From Brumimicrobium sp. (GTDB lineage Bacteria > Bacteroidota > Bacteroidia > Flavobacteriales_D > Crocinitomicaceae), in contig JAMLGZ010000001.1 in NCBI GenBank assembly GCA_023957385.1, forward strand, positions 248,001-312,000: DNA of 64,000 nt. The letters run 5' to 3'. Each line of letters begins with the position of its first letter. Positions within the stretch are counted from its first letter, which is position 1. The notes below the pieces were generated by a model that did no database searches, was not told the origin of the DNA, and saw only the letters and a list, made by a program, of their open reading frames with translations. Below, piece after piece: positions 9,845-19,632 of this stretch. Made by a program: the position numbers and the translations under genes.

Positions 9845-12724
9845 TTACACTAATTCTTTCTGTGCCTCTGTATCATATTCAGATACTGAAGGGCAAGAAC
9901 AAATTAAGTTTCTGTCTCCATATGCATTATCTACTCTTCTAACAGAAACCCAGTATTTATTTTTTACCAAATAATCTAATGGGAACGCTGCTTCTTTTGG
10001 AGAATATGGATAATTCCATTCACGATAAATCATACACTCAGCTGTATGAGGAGCATTTTTTAATACATTATTTTCTCTATCTGCTTTTCCTTCCTCAATC
10101 GCTTTGATTTCTTTACGGATATTAATTAATGCATCACAGAATCTATCTAATTCATCTTTACTTTCAGATTCAGTTGGCTCAATCATTAAGGTTCCAGCAA
10201 CTGGGAAAGATACGGTTGGCGCATGGAAATTATAGTCCATTAAACGTTTTGCAATATCTTCTACTTCGATTCCAGCAGTTTGTTTAAATCCGCGACAGTC
10301 TGCAATCATTTCGTGGGCAACTGTACCGTTCACGCCTGAGAATAATACATGATAGTAATCTTTCAATCTAGCTTTTAGGTAATTCGCACCTAAGATTGCA
10401 GCTTCAGTAGAATCTTTTAAACCTTTAGCTCCTAACATTTTGATATAACCATAGGAAATTAATAAGATTAAAGCACTACCGTAAGGTGATCCTGCAACGG
10501 GATAAATTGCTTTTTCACCTCCAGCAGAAGGCACCATAGGGTTTCCTGGTAAGAAAGGAGCTAAGTGTTTAGCTACTCCAATAGGTCCCATTCCAGGTCC
10601 ACCACCTCCGTGAGGGATAGCGAATGTTTTATGTAGATTCAAGTGACAAACATCGGCACCAATAGTTCCCGGATTTGTTAATCCAACCTGAGCATTCATA
10701 TTTGCACCATCCATATATACTTGTCCACCGTTGTCGTGAATAATCTGAATCATTTCTTTGATTCCAGGCTCAAAAATTCCGTAAGTAGATGGATAAGTAA
10801 TCATTACTGCACCCAAGTTATCTTTGTGTTTTTCAGCATTTTGTCTTAAATCTTCAATATTGATGCTTCCATCCTCATCACATTTTGTTACCACTACAGT
10901 AAACCCAGCCATAACAGCAGAAGCAGGATTGGTTCCATGAGCAGAAGAAGGGATCAAACAAATGTTTCTATGTGTTTCTCCATTCGCTTCATGAAAAGCC
11001 TTAATCACCATCAAACCAGCATATTCTCCGTTAGCACCGGAGTTTGGTTGCATAGACATAGCATGAAAACCGGTTATTTCGCATAAGTCAGATGCTAGTG
11101 TGTTTATTGCTTCACGCATACCGATTGTTTGAGATTCTGGCGCAAATGGATGCAAGTTTGCAAATGCAGGCATAGTGATAGGCATCAACTCAGAAACAGC
11201 ATTTAATTTCATTGTACAAGAGCCTAAAGGAATCATTGAATGAACTAGAGATAAATCTCTATTTTCCAATAACTTGATATAGCGCATCATCAATGTCTCA
11301 GAATGAAATTTATTAAAAACTTCGTGTGTTAAAATAGGTGAAGTTCTTGCTAATTCTGTAGATATTTTGCCTTCTATCATTTCTACAGTAGCAGTTGCTC
11401 CAGCAGCATGTGCTAATACCCCAACTACATCTTGAATATCGCTATTCTCTGTTCCTTCTCCCACACTCAACGTAAATTCAGTATCGTTGATATAACGGAA
11501 GTTGATGTGATTTGCTTCAGCAATTTCTCTCACTTTGGTTGTACTTACACCAACTGGAGTTTGAATCCAGAGAGTATCAAAATATTCTTTATGAAGTACA
11601 GTATATCCTGCATTTTCAATAGCTTTATGAATACTTGCTGCACCATTGTGGATGGTTTGTGCAATTTCCTTCATTCCCTGCGGCCCGTGATATACTGTGT
11701 ACATACCTGCCATAACAGCTAATAATGCTTGTGCAGTACAAATATTGGAAGTTGCTTTATCTCTTTTGATATGTTGTTCACGAGTTTGAAGAGCCATACG
11801 AAATGCAATATCTCCATCTGCATCTTTGGAAACTCCAATAATTCTTCCCGGGATATGACGTTTGTACTCTTCGTTAGTTGCAAAATACGCTGCGTGTGGC
11901 CCACCAAATCCCATTGGAACACCAAAACGTTGTGTTGAGCCTACTACCGCATCAACTCCAAATTTTCCTGGTCCTTCTAACAATACTAATGACATAATAT
12001 CAGCTGCCACAGCTACCTTTATATTACTATCTTTAAATTTCTTAACTGCTCCACGTATATCTCTAACGCGACCAAGCGCATCAGGATATTGAATAATCGC
12101 ACCAAAAACCTTAGTGTCGGCTTGGTATGTCATAGGATCACCTGTAACAATCTCAATATCTAAATGTTTTGCTCTACCTTTGATTACATCAATAGTTTGT
12201 GGAAAGCAGAAGTCAGAAACAAAGAACTTATTTTTTCCTTCTTTTACATCGTTTCTTTCACGTGCATTGTAAAACATAATCATTGCTTCAGCAGCAGCTG
12301 TTGACTCATCCAATAAAGAAGCGTTGGCAAGTTGCATACCTGTTAAATCCAATACCATGGTTTGGAAATTTAACAATGCCTCCAATCGTCCTTGAGAAAT
12401 TTCAGCCTGATATGGAGTATATGCTGTGTACCATCCTGGATTTTCTAAAATATTTCTCAAAATTACAGGAGGTACAATTGTTTCATTATATCCTAAACCG
12501 ATATATGATTTAAACACTTGATTTTTTGCAGCCAACGATGAAATATGGTTCAAATATTGATTCTCAGAAAATGCTTCTGAGATATTTAATTCATGTTTTA
12601 ATCGGATATTTTCGGGAACGGTTAAATTGATTAATTCATCCACAGATTTTACTCCAATTTTGGCCAACATCGCTGATTTTTCTATATCAGAAGGACCAAT
12701 ATGTCTATCGGCAAATTTTCTCAT
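9845..12724 (-). CDS. gcvP: Glycine dehydrogenase (decarboxylating), P-protein of the glycine cleavage system
   Basis: 959 residues, full length for the family's fused form. The PLP-binding lysine is K699 in the motif NLHKTFAIPHGGGGPGMG. The N-terminal half carries the usual opening RHIGP. The enzyme decarboxylates glycine and passes the aminomethyl group to the lipoylated H-protein (GcvH) in the cytosol, feeding one-carbon units to folate. The gene stands alone here without gcvT or gcvH. A weak -7-like TATCTTCG lies upstream on the minus strand. The shared terminator at 9793-9821 ends it. Confidence 0.97.
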   Translation of the reverse strand: MRKFADRHIGPSDIEKSAMLAKIGVKSVDELINLTVPENIRLKHELNISEAFSENQYLNHISSLAAKNQVFKSYIGLGYNETIVPPVILRNILENPGWYTAYTPYQAEISQGRLEALLNFQTMVLDLTGMQLANASLLDESTAAAEAMIMFYNARERNDVKEGKNKFFVSDFCFPQTIDVIKGRAKHLDIEIVTGDPMTYQADTKVFGAIIQYPDALGRVRDIRGAVKKFKDSNIKVAVAADIMSLVLLEGPGKFGVDAVVGSTQRFGVPMGFGGPHAAYFATNEEYKRHIPGRIIGVSKDADGDIAFRMALQTREQHIKRDKATSNICTAQALLAVMAGMYTVYHGPQGMKEIAQTIHNGAASIHKAIENAGYTVLHKEYFDTLWIQTPVGVSTTKVREIAEANHINFRYINDTEFTLSVGEGTENSDIQDVVGVLAHAAGATATVEMIEGKISTELARTSPILTHEVFNKFHSETLMMRYIKLLENRDLSLVHSMIPLGSCTMKLNAVSELMPITMPAFANLHPFAPESQTIGMREAINTLASDLCEITGFHAMSMQPNSGANGEYAGLMVIKAFHEANGETHRNICLIPSSAHGTNPASAVMAGFTVVVTKCDEDGSINIEDLRQNAEKHKDNLGAVMITYPSTYGIFEPGIKEMIQIIHDNGGQVYMDGANMNAQVGLTNPGTIGADVCHLNLHKTFAIPHGGGGPGMGPIGVAKHLAPFLPGNPMVPSAGGEKAIYPVAGSPYGSALILLISYGYIKMLGAKGLKDSTEAAILGANYLKARLKDYYHVLFSGVNGTVAHEMIADCRGFKQTAGIEVEDIAKRLMDYNFHAPTVSFPVAGTLMIEPTESESKDELDRFCDALINIRKEIKAIEEGKADRENNVLKNAPHTAECMIYREWNYPYSPKEAAFPLDYLVKNKYWVSVRRVDNAYGDRNLICSCPSVSEYDTEAQKELV

Positions 12725-12887
12725 TTTTTTTGTTGTTATTTTAGGGTGCGAAGATACATTTTTTATATCATAAATAGAAATATTTTTAGGGTAGAATTAG
12801 AAATGAGTGCTATACTTTTGGTTAAAAAAATAATATGTTTATAAAACAAATAAATATTTCTTTATTTTGTATCTGAATAGCATCGAT

Positions 12888-15023
12888 ATGCAGAAACTTT
12901 GGTTACTTCTATTTTTATTCTCTTGTTCATTTATTTTTGGACAAGAATTACTGGTGCAAAAGATACAGGAAGCTAAAAATCAGCATGATAAAGAAACTGT
13001 TTTTATAGATTGGGTAAGTTCTTTATCTCAAGTGAATAGTTCTCAATTTGATTCTTTGATTTATCAACGGAACCAATTTATTTCATCCTTTTCAGATGAT
13101 GCTGAATTTAATTTATTAATTATTTACTTAGCAAATCGACTTTTAGAAGGTTCCCTAGAAAAGCCCAAAACCAATCTTTTTAAATTAAATGCTTCAGATC
13201 AGAAGTTAATGATGGGTCTTTTAAAATGTTATTATAGAACTGAGAAAGTTAGCATATCAGAGTATAATAATATCTTAAAGGATAGTTTAAAATATACTAC
13301 AAATACGAAAAAGTCTATTTTATGGGCTGTATCAACTTGTGTTGAAGGAAAATCAGAATCTGCAGTTAAAGAGTATTTTGCAAAAGCACTATCTTTTGCA
13401 AAATTAAGTCGAGTAAAGACTCTGACCTCCTCTTTATTAGATGTTTCAACTCGTTTTCATCTTAGCTTAGAATATTATGATAAAGCATTAGAATTACAGC
13501 AGCTGGCTATTAAATATTCCGAACAAAATAATTTAACTGGAAATCTAATTAACCATTGGATAACCGTTGGGAATATCCATTTTGCAATGGGAAATTACAA
13601 GCGAGCAGAAGAATCCTTCTTTAAGGCAGAGGTATTAAGTACGAAAACAAAACAGAATTACCTTATGGGTGAATTGTATAATTGTATTGGAAAACTATAT
13701 AGTCAACAAAAGAAATATACACAGGCAATTGATTATTACCAAAAATCCTTATTAAAGTTTTATACAATTAATGACTTTTCTGGTTTAGCAATTGTTTATA
13801 GAAATATGGGTAAGACCTATTATATTGACAAGGATTATACCTTAGCTCAGCATAATTATATCTTAAGCGAGCAATTTTTTAATAAAACAGATCTCTCGAC
13901 CGAAAAAGCGGAATTGTATTACGAGATGGCTAAGTTGAATCATGTAAGAAGGGAATTTAATGAAGCAGAAAAAAATGTGGGTAAGGCTATTGAAATGTGG
14001 AAAGAATTATCTCTTTTTATTTCCTTAAAGAAAGCCCTACTACTTGCAGCTCAAATTAATTATAGCAGAGGTAATTATAAAATGGCAAGTCAATATTATG
14101 AACAATATATTCATTATAATGATAGTATTGGAGAGGTAGAGATAAATAAGAAGATTACTGAGTTAAGTGAATTATTTCAATCTGAGCAGAAGGAACATAA
14201 AATTGCAGAGCAAGAAAGAGTAATAAAGGAAGAAGCAAATCAAAAAATATTTATAAAGAATCAATTAGAATCTGAGCAATTAAGAAATAGATTTATTGTC
14301 ACTCTTCTTATCTCTATTGTATTATTCTCTATAGGTATTATTCTTGTTATACGATTTAAGAATAATAAACAAAAATTAATTTTGCGCCATAAAGAATTGG
14401 AATTGCAACAGGCATTACTTCGGACTCAAATGAATCCACATTTTATTTTCAATACAATATCTGTTATTCAGAGCCATATTTATAATCAAGACAATTCAAC
14501 TGCACTCCGATTTTTAATGGAATTTTCTAAATTGATGCGTCTAGTGTTAGAGAATAGTGCCAAAGAATTTATTCCTCTAGATAAGGAACTAGAAATAAAT
14601 CAGCATTATTTGGAACTTCAGAAATTGCGTTTTGGAGATCGTTTTGAGTTTATAATTGAAAATAAAATCGAGGACTTTGGTATTATGGTTCCCCCTATGA
14701 TTGTCCAACCATTTATTGAGAATGCGATTGAGCATGCAGAATTAGGAAAGGTTGAACATGGAAAAATTTATTTGCAATATGCAATTATAGATCATTATTT
14801 AACCATTATTATCTCTGATAATGGGATTGGTAGAAAAAATGCTGCTAAAACATTGAAAAAACAAGATCATACGAGTATGGCAATTGATTTAACCAATAAT
14901 CGAATATCTCTTCTTAATAAGAAATATAAGAGAAATGGTTATCTTACCTTCGATGATTTGAATAAAGAAAAAGAAACCGGTACTGTTGTTACAATTACAA
15001 CTCATTACATAACAAATATATAA
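12888..15023 (+). CDS. TPR-containing LytS-type sensor histidine kinase
   Basis: About 711 residues from MQKLWLLLFLFSCSFIFGQ; a TTG start at 12867 is less likely because it precedes the signal peptide. The periplasmic region carries TPR repeats (~170-420), followed by a coiled coil, a membrane helix (~468-490) and a His_kinase domain with the phosphoacceptor H518 in NPHFIFN. The ATP-binding G-box is DNGIGRK (~644). The family autophosphorylates and signals to a LytTR regulator. That partner is the next gene, 7 bases downstream. Confidence 0.9.
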   Translation: MQKLWLLLFLFSCSFIFGQELLVQKIQEAKNQHDKETVFIDWVSSLSQVNSSQFDSLIYQRNQFISSFSDDAEFNLLIIYLANRLLEGSLEKPKTNLFKLNASDQKLMMGLLKCYYRTEKVSISEYNNILKDSLKYTTNTKKSILWAVSTCVEGKSESAVKEYFAKALSFAKLSRVKTLTSSLLDVSTRFHLSLEYYDKALELQQLAIKYSEQNNLTGNLINHWITVGNIHFAMGNYKRAEESFFKAEVLSTKTKQNYLMGELYNCIGKLYSQQKKYTQAIDYYQKSLLKFYTINDFSGLAIVYRNMGKTYYIDKDYTLAQHNYILSEQFFNKTDLSTEKAELYYEMAKLNHVRREFNEAEKNVGKAIEMWKELSLFISLKKALLLAAQINYSRGNYKMASQYYEQYIHYNDSIGEVEINKKITELSELFQSEQKEHKIAEQERVIKEEANQKIFIKNQLESEQLRNRFIVTLLISIVLFSIGIILVIRFKNNKQKLILRHKELELQQALLRTQMNPHFIFNTISVIQSHIYNQDNSTALRFLMEFSKLMRLVLENSAKEFIPLDKELEINQHYLELQKLRFGDRFEFIIENKIEDFGIMVPPMIVQPFIENAIEHAELGKVEHGKIYLQYAIIDHYLTIIISDNGIGRKNAAKTLKKQDHTSMAIDLTNNRISLLNKKYKRNGYLTFDDLNKEKETGTVVTITTHYITNI

Positions 15024-15030
15024 TAGCTAT

Positions 15031-15777
15031 ATGACATATAAAGTAGTAATTATCGATGATGAATTAGCCACTCGTAAATTGATAGCAAACATGCTTAAAA
15101 ACTCTGATGCACCTATTGAAGTGGTTGGAGAAGCGGGGAGTATTGAAAGTGGATTGCTTTTGATTAAGGAAGAACAACCACATATTGTTTTGCTTGATAT
15201 TCAAATGCCAGATGGGTCTGGTTTTGACTTATTAAAGAAAATAAAAGAACGTAATTTTGAAGTGATTTTCATCACAGCCCATGAGGAATACGCTATACGA
15301 GCTATTAAATTCTCTGCATTAGATTATATACTCAAACCTATAGAAGAAAAAGAATTGCTACATGGAATAACGAATGCATTGGAGGTTATAGAGTTTAAGA
15401 TGGATACAAGTGAACATTATAACACCTTATTGAATAATATTAAAAATGAAAATAAGAAACTTGTTATTCGTACCAAGACATCTGTTTATGTTATTGACAT
15501 AAAGGATATTGTCTATTGTCAATCCGATCGTAATTATACTTTTTTCTATTTGATGGATGGGAAGAAAATTTTGACTTCGCGATTATTAAAGGATTATGAA
15601 GATATATTAGTTCAAAGTAATTTTATTCGTTGTCATCGCTCATATATTATTAATCTGAATCATCTGGATAGATATGACCGCAGGGATGGAGGAATTGTGG
15701 TTATGAAAGATGGTTCTGAAATTCCAATATCTCGCTCGATTAAAGATAAATTTATTGAAATTCTAGAGTCATTATAA
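15031..15777 (+). CDS. LytTR-family response regulator
   Basis: 248 residues. The receiver domain (1-~120) has phosphoacceptor D56 in LLDIQMPDGSG and the usual acidic pair IIDDE. A LytTR DNA-binding domain occupies ~140-245 (motifs YCQSDRNYT and IRCHRSYIINL). It is co-transcribed with the histidine kinase and is very likely its output. Targets unknown. Confidence 0.93.
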   Translation: MTYKVVIIDDELATRKLIANMLKNSDAPIEVVGEAGSIESGLLLIKEEQPHIVLLDIQMPDGSGFDLLKKIKERNFEVIFITAHEEYAIRAIKFSALDYILKPIEEKELLHGITNALEVIEFKMDTSEHYNTLLNNIKNENKKLVIRTKTSVYVIDIKDIVYCQSDRNYTFFYLMDGKKILTSRLLKDYEDILVQSNFIRCHRSYIINLNHLDRYDRRDGGIVVMKDGSEIPISRSIKDKFIEILESL

Positions 15778-15806
15778 AAAAACAGGTACATGATTCATGT
15801 ACCTGT
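15777..15806 (-). terminator. Hairpin terminator, best suited to the minus strand
   Basis: A near-perfect palindrome (ACAGGTACATGA and its complement around one central T) follows a run of A residues. Read on the minus strand it is a stem followed by a U-tract, downstream of the ssb cluster. On the plus strand it could weakly end the two-component operon. Confidence 0.65.
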
Positions 15807-15877
15807 AATCTATCAAACACCTAAAGCTATTACATATCGTGATTTGGTGGTGTGGTGTTTGGTCGAATAGCGAGAGA

Positions 15878-16198
15878 TTAACTCAATGCAACTGCATTTT
15901 TTACTTCGATAGAGGTAAATGCACGTTGTTTACCTTCTTTTGATTGATAATTGTGCGTAACTATCTTTCCGGTAATAGCGATTTGCGTTCCTTTCTTACT
16001 GGATTTTGCGATGTAGCTGGCAGTTGGACCCCAAGCATGTAGATGATGCCAAAAGGTTTTGGTGTGTTCTTGCCCTTCCTTATCCGTATATTTTTCATTG
16101 GTTGCTAATGTGAAACGTACTTTCTTTTTTCCGCTTTCAAAATTGGTGATTTCTGGATCTATACCAACATTTCCGATTAATTGAACTTGATTTTTCAT
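15878..16198 (-). CDS. Single-stranded DNA-binding protein (SSB paralogue 3)
   Basis: 106 residues forming one OB fold, with typical SSB motifs: VQLIGNVGIDPEI at the N-terminus, FWHHLHAWG in the middle and ITGKIVTH towards the end. It lacks the acidic C-terminal tail (usually DDDIPF) through which SSB recruits partners, so it is probably an accessory ssDNA-binding protein. It is the last of three tandem paralogues, 44 bases from the next. Confidence 0.85.
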   Translation of the reverse strand: MKNQVQLIGNVGIDPEITNFESGKKKVRFTLATNEKYTDKEGQEHTKTFWHHLHAWGPTASYIAKSSKKGTQIAITGKIVTHNYQSKEGKQRAFTSIEVKNAVALS

Positions 16199-16242
16199 GA
16201 CTTGTGATTTTAATAGTTGAACATTTATTTTATAAGTTGATT

Positions 16243-16569
16243 TTAGAGTATGACCATGTCGTTAACTTCTATCTCTGTAAAGGATTTGTTTCTGCCATTC
16301 ATTTTGTAAAAATGAGATTTCAATCTTCCCTCAATAGCGAGCGATAATCCTTTCGAGCCAAGCTCTTCTAAGACAGGTACCCATCTCCCCCAAGCGGTTA
16401 TTTGATGCCAATTGGTATTGTTTTTTGTTGAACCATCCTTATCCAGATAGGTTTCTTTAGTCGACATTGAAAATTTAGCCATTCTTCTTCCATCTTCAAA
16501 ATGTATGATGGTTGGATCTGAACACATTTGTCCGATTAAATTTACGTGATTCATTTGTTGTACTCTCAT
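16243..16569 (-). CDS. Single-stranded DNA-binding protein (SSB paralogue 2)
   Basis: 108 residues, single OB fold with VNLIGQMCSDPTI, NWHQITAWGRW and LAIEGRLKSHFY. An ATG sits six codons before the conserved MNHVNLIGQ, and either could be the start. It lacks an acidic C-terminal tail, as does paralogue 3. Middle gene of the tandem set. Confidence 0.83.
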   Translation of the reverse strand: MRVQQMNHVNLIGQMCSDPTIIHFEDGRRMAKFSMSTKETYLDKDGSTKNNTNWHQITAWGRWVPVLEELGSKGLSLAIEGRLKSHFYKMNGRNKSFTEIEVNDMVIL

Positions 16570-16633
16570 GTTTATTTGATTTAGTGATAAAAAAGAGCGG
16601 ATAAACTTTGCAGAGCTTATCCGCTATGTAGTT

Positions 16634-16999
16634 TTACTTTTTAGAATCTTTTAATTGATCCTGATTTTCTTTGTTTAAAAGCATAAATTCACGAATTGAA
16701 ATCTCAGTTTTATAGCGCTTTTCACCTTCCTTCGTTTCGTAGGTGTCATTCACTAATTTTCCTTCTAAAGCAATTTCTTTTCCTTTTTTTAATAACTTCT
16801 CACACAGTTCTGCTGTTTTTCCCCAGGCAACTATGCTATGCCATGTGGTAGTGTCCACCCATTCGCCCTTTTTGTCTTTATAAGAATCACTTGTGGCCAC
16901 ACTGAAACGTGCAAGTTTTCTGTTTTCCCCAAAAGTGGTGATTGTAGGATCTTGTCCTAAGCGTCCGATTAAATTAACTGAATTTTTTAACGTTAACAT
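16634..16999 (-). CDS. Single-stranded DNA-binding protein (SSB paralogue 1)
   Basis: 121 residues with the SSB motifs VNLIGRLGQDPTI, TWHSIVAWGKTAE and IALEGKLVNDTY. The C-terminus ends in a charged, lysine-rich tail rather than the acidic tip expected of the replicative SSB. First gene of the ssb trio. A CACCTTTG sequence upstream is a poor match to a -7 element. Confidence 0.87.
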   Translation of the reverse strand: MLTLKNSVNLIGRLGQDPTITTFGENRKLARFSVATSDSYKDKKGEWVDTTTWHSIVAWGKTAELCEKLLKKGKEIALEGKLVNDTYETKEGEKRYKTEISIREFMLLNKENQDQLKDSKK

Positions 17000-17262
17000 G
17001 TCTGTAAATTTTAATTAATAATAGTTTGTAAATTTTGTCCTAATGCTGTTTTTGAATCAGCGACGATGCAAAGGTGGGGCAACTTAAAAACCGTATCTGG
17101 TTATTAAATAATTACTGTCGAATATTAGTCGTTTGTAACCGATTAAAACCGACAATAGACTGATGAATAGGGAAAACACCTCGAATAAAAAAAGTAAAAG
17201 ATTTATGAAAATTTTATGAGTCAGGAAGGTAATTGACTCGGATTTTTGAGTTAGGGGATACG

Positions 17263-19092
17263 CTATTCTTTGATTATTTTACTTATCTGAATAGTATCTC
17301 CTTGCTTCAATTTCAAAAAGTAAACACCTTTTTTTAAGTTGCGAATATCCACTTTATATTGATTGCTGTTAATTTTCGTATTCAAAATGGTTTGACCCAA
17401 ATTGTTTGTTATTTCTACATCCAAATCATCATTTTTCAAGTTGGATATAGTAAGAAAATCTTTTGCTGGGTTTGGATAGATTTTTACAATTTCCTTTTGT
17501 GGTATTTCGATATTCAATATAGGATTAGCTGAGATTTCCCAAACAACAAGCCTTCCGCTATTGCTTACAGCTGAATAGGAAAAAGAGTTAGAAACATTAT
17601 TACCAGTTCCGGAATTGCTGTAAGTAAGGTTATATTTTATGCCATCAATGTATGATTGCTCTGTCAATTCATAGCGATAGATATAATATTCTGCGCTGTT
17701 CCACGGTAAATTATTTACAGTTAAATTTAAGGTATTCATCCCGCTTTCTGGCATTTCTGCTGGAAATATTATAACAATTTTATCATTGGCATTAGACTTT
17801 CCTGCCAATGCAAACATCCCGCTATTGATAGTGAGAGGAAGTCTGTTAAGAGCATTGTTCATTTTGTTTAAATTATAAAAAACATACGCTGATGGCTTGG
17901 GTACTATGGATCCAACCCTGAACAACCCCAACTGATCAAAATTATTATTTGATGAGGCTGCATCGAATAGGCAAACGTCATGTGACATGACAACGCCTCT
18001 ATTAAGCATATCAATAATATGTCTGAATTTATTTAATCCATAATCTAAATCTCCCCAAACCGTTGAATTCGGATCTATTCTTCCCCATTCAGCATTTATT
18101 AGCTCGGCAGTGGGCACATAAGTGTCTCTCCATTGAATCGCTAATTTCATTTTTGTAGTGTCATAACCAGCTCCAAATTGAGTATCAGAATAGGGATGAA
18201 AAGACAAAAAGTCAAATTTTTTATTGTTGATTTTAACGGAATTCAAAAAAGATGTGGGTATCGTGTTTAACAGTGAATAAAATGCAAAACTACATCCGCC
18301 AAGTTTAATATTATTTGCCAGACTTATATCAGCTGAAACTTCATCAGCAATGGCGGCGTACGCATTATAAAGTTCATGTTCGTCTCCCTTCCAAAAAAAC
18401 TTTACCATTATCGGATTGGTCCATTGCTGGTCTGGTTCATTCCAATGTTCAAAGTATTTTGCACCATAGGTTTGGTAACAATGTTTAATAAAATGGTACA
18501 TCACTCTACCATAAACAGCATTATTTTGAGGTGGCGAATTACGAATGGAATTGTCATAGGCCAAATTATATATCAAACCCATTGCAGCCTGGTATTCTGG
18601 AGTAGTATCACGACTAAGGGTAAAAGGCATATAGTCCATTGTAATGAATGGCTCTGCACCAATAGATTTAATTTTTGCAATTGCTGAATCAATATAGGAG
18701 AAGTCGTAATTAGCTAAGTTGTTGGCATCTGCCATGCTATTACCTCCTTTATAAAATTCATATCTTAAATTGCGTAGGATATTTGTTTTCTTTGAGTAGT
18801 AACTCGTATCCGGTGGGTTATCCATCCTCCCTATGGAAATCCTGATAAACCGTGGCTTTAATTCTGCCATAACTGAATTAAATGCTGGGTCGGTAGTATA
18901 AAGAGTGTGTGGTTCAGAGATGGATGGATTTCCACCATAGCCATCCATCATGTGACATTCATAATGATCTCTCCAGATGGGTGGTATTACTGTTGTGGTA
19001 GCACTTGCATCAACAGTAATGTTCACATTTGTTTGAGCATAAGTATTACTGAAAAATAGCACAAAGGCTACTATGCTTATGATATTTTTCAT
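17263..19092 (-). CDS. Secreted glycoside hydrolase (clan GH-A, GH39-like) with T9SS sorting domain
   Basis: About 609 residues from MKNIISIVAFVLFFSNTYAQ (signal peptide). The (beta/alpha)8 region carries two expected catalytic glutamates: the acid/base in FEHWNEPDQQW (~218) and the nucleophile in LINAEWGRID (~333). The family cleaves beta-glycosidic bonds such as beta-xylosides, but the substrate cannot be read here. The last ~80 residues (IYPNPAKDFLTI onwards) form a T9SS type A sorting domain, so the protein is probably exported to the surface. That domain is nearly identical in DNA to the one in the next gene. Confidence 0.8.
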   Translation of the reverse strand: MKNIISIVAFVLFFSNTYAQTNVNITVDASATTTVIPPIWRDHYECHMMDGYGGNPSISEPHTLYTTDPAFNSVMAELKPRFIRISIGRMDNPPDTSYYSKKTNILRNLRYEFYKGGNSMADANNLANYDFSYIDSAIAKIKSIGAEPFITMDYMPFTLSRDTTPEYQAAMGLIYNLAYDNSIRNSPPQNNAVYGRVMYHFIKHCYQTYGAKYFEHWNEPDQQWTNPIMVKFFWKGDEHELYNAYAAIADEVSADISLANNIKLGGCSFAFYSLLNTIPTSFLNSVKINNKKFDFLSFHPYSDTQFGAGYDTTKMKLAIQWRDTYVPTAELINAEWGRIDPNSTVWGDLDYGLNKFRHIIDMLNRGVVMSHDVCLFDAASSNNNFDQLGLFRVGSIVPKPSAYVFYNLNKMNNALNRLPLTINSGMFALAGKSNANDKIVIIFPAEMPESGMNTLNLTVNNLPWNSAEYYIYRYELTEQSYIDGIKYNLTYSNSGTGNNVSNSFSYSAVSNSGRLVVWEISANPILNIEIPQKEIVKIYPNPAKDFLTISNLKNDDLDVEITNNLGQTILNTKINSNQYKVDIRNLKKGVYFLKLKQGDTIQISKIIKE

Positions 19093-19199
19093 TGTATTAG
19101 TTTTTATAAGGTACACTTTCATTTGCTTTCAATTAGATTTTTGAACAGTTTTTTTATTTTGAATGAAATAATTGCAACAGTTTATTTTGTTTATAGTAG

Positions 19200-19403
19200 T
19201 ACTGGTATCGGTATGAGGTTTTGCATCCGGCTCATGATTTTCATCATTAAACTTAGACACGAAGATAAGACTTTTTCCTTTATGAAATCTCGATAGCTAT
19301 CTGAATTAAAGCAGTTTATATTGTGCTAGCTTGTACTGAATTTATTGAAGTGAAATAAAGCGATTAACCTAGCTAGCGAACGAACGAACTCCTATGGCAA
19401 GTA
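19200..19403. repeat. Intergenic cassette-type repeat, copy 1
   Basis: About 200 bases sharing blocks with copies at 20925-21112, 21785-21960, 25440-25571 and 40499-40622. Shared blocks are an inner tract beginning CTTAGACACGAAG, a degenerate CGATAGCTATC palindrome, and a GAATTTATTGAAGTGAAAT stretch. The outer arms pair only weakly in this copy. It lies between two minus-strand genes. Confidence 0.6.
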
Positions 19404-19632
19404 CTATTCTTTGATTATTTTACTTATCTGAATAGTATCTCCTTGCTTCAATTTCAAAAAGTAAACCCCATTTTTTAAGTTGCGAATATCCACTTTATAT
19501 TGATTGCTGTTAATTTTCGTATTCAAAATGGTTTGACCCAAATTGTTTGTTATTTCTACATCCATATCATCATTTTGCATGTTGGATATAGTAAGAAAAT
19601 CTTTTGCTGGATTTGGATATATTTTTACAAGT
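19404..19632 (-). repeat. DNA copy of the T9SS sorting-domain segment also found at 17263-17490
   Basis: The 3' ends of two adjacent, otherwise unrelated genes are almost identical over roughly 228 bases. The identity covers the entire sorting domain and stop codon, then stops. Confidence 0.85.
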
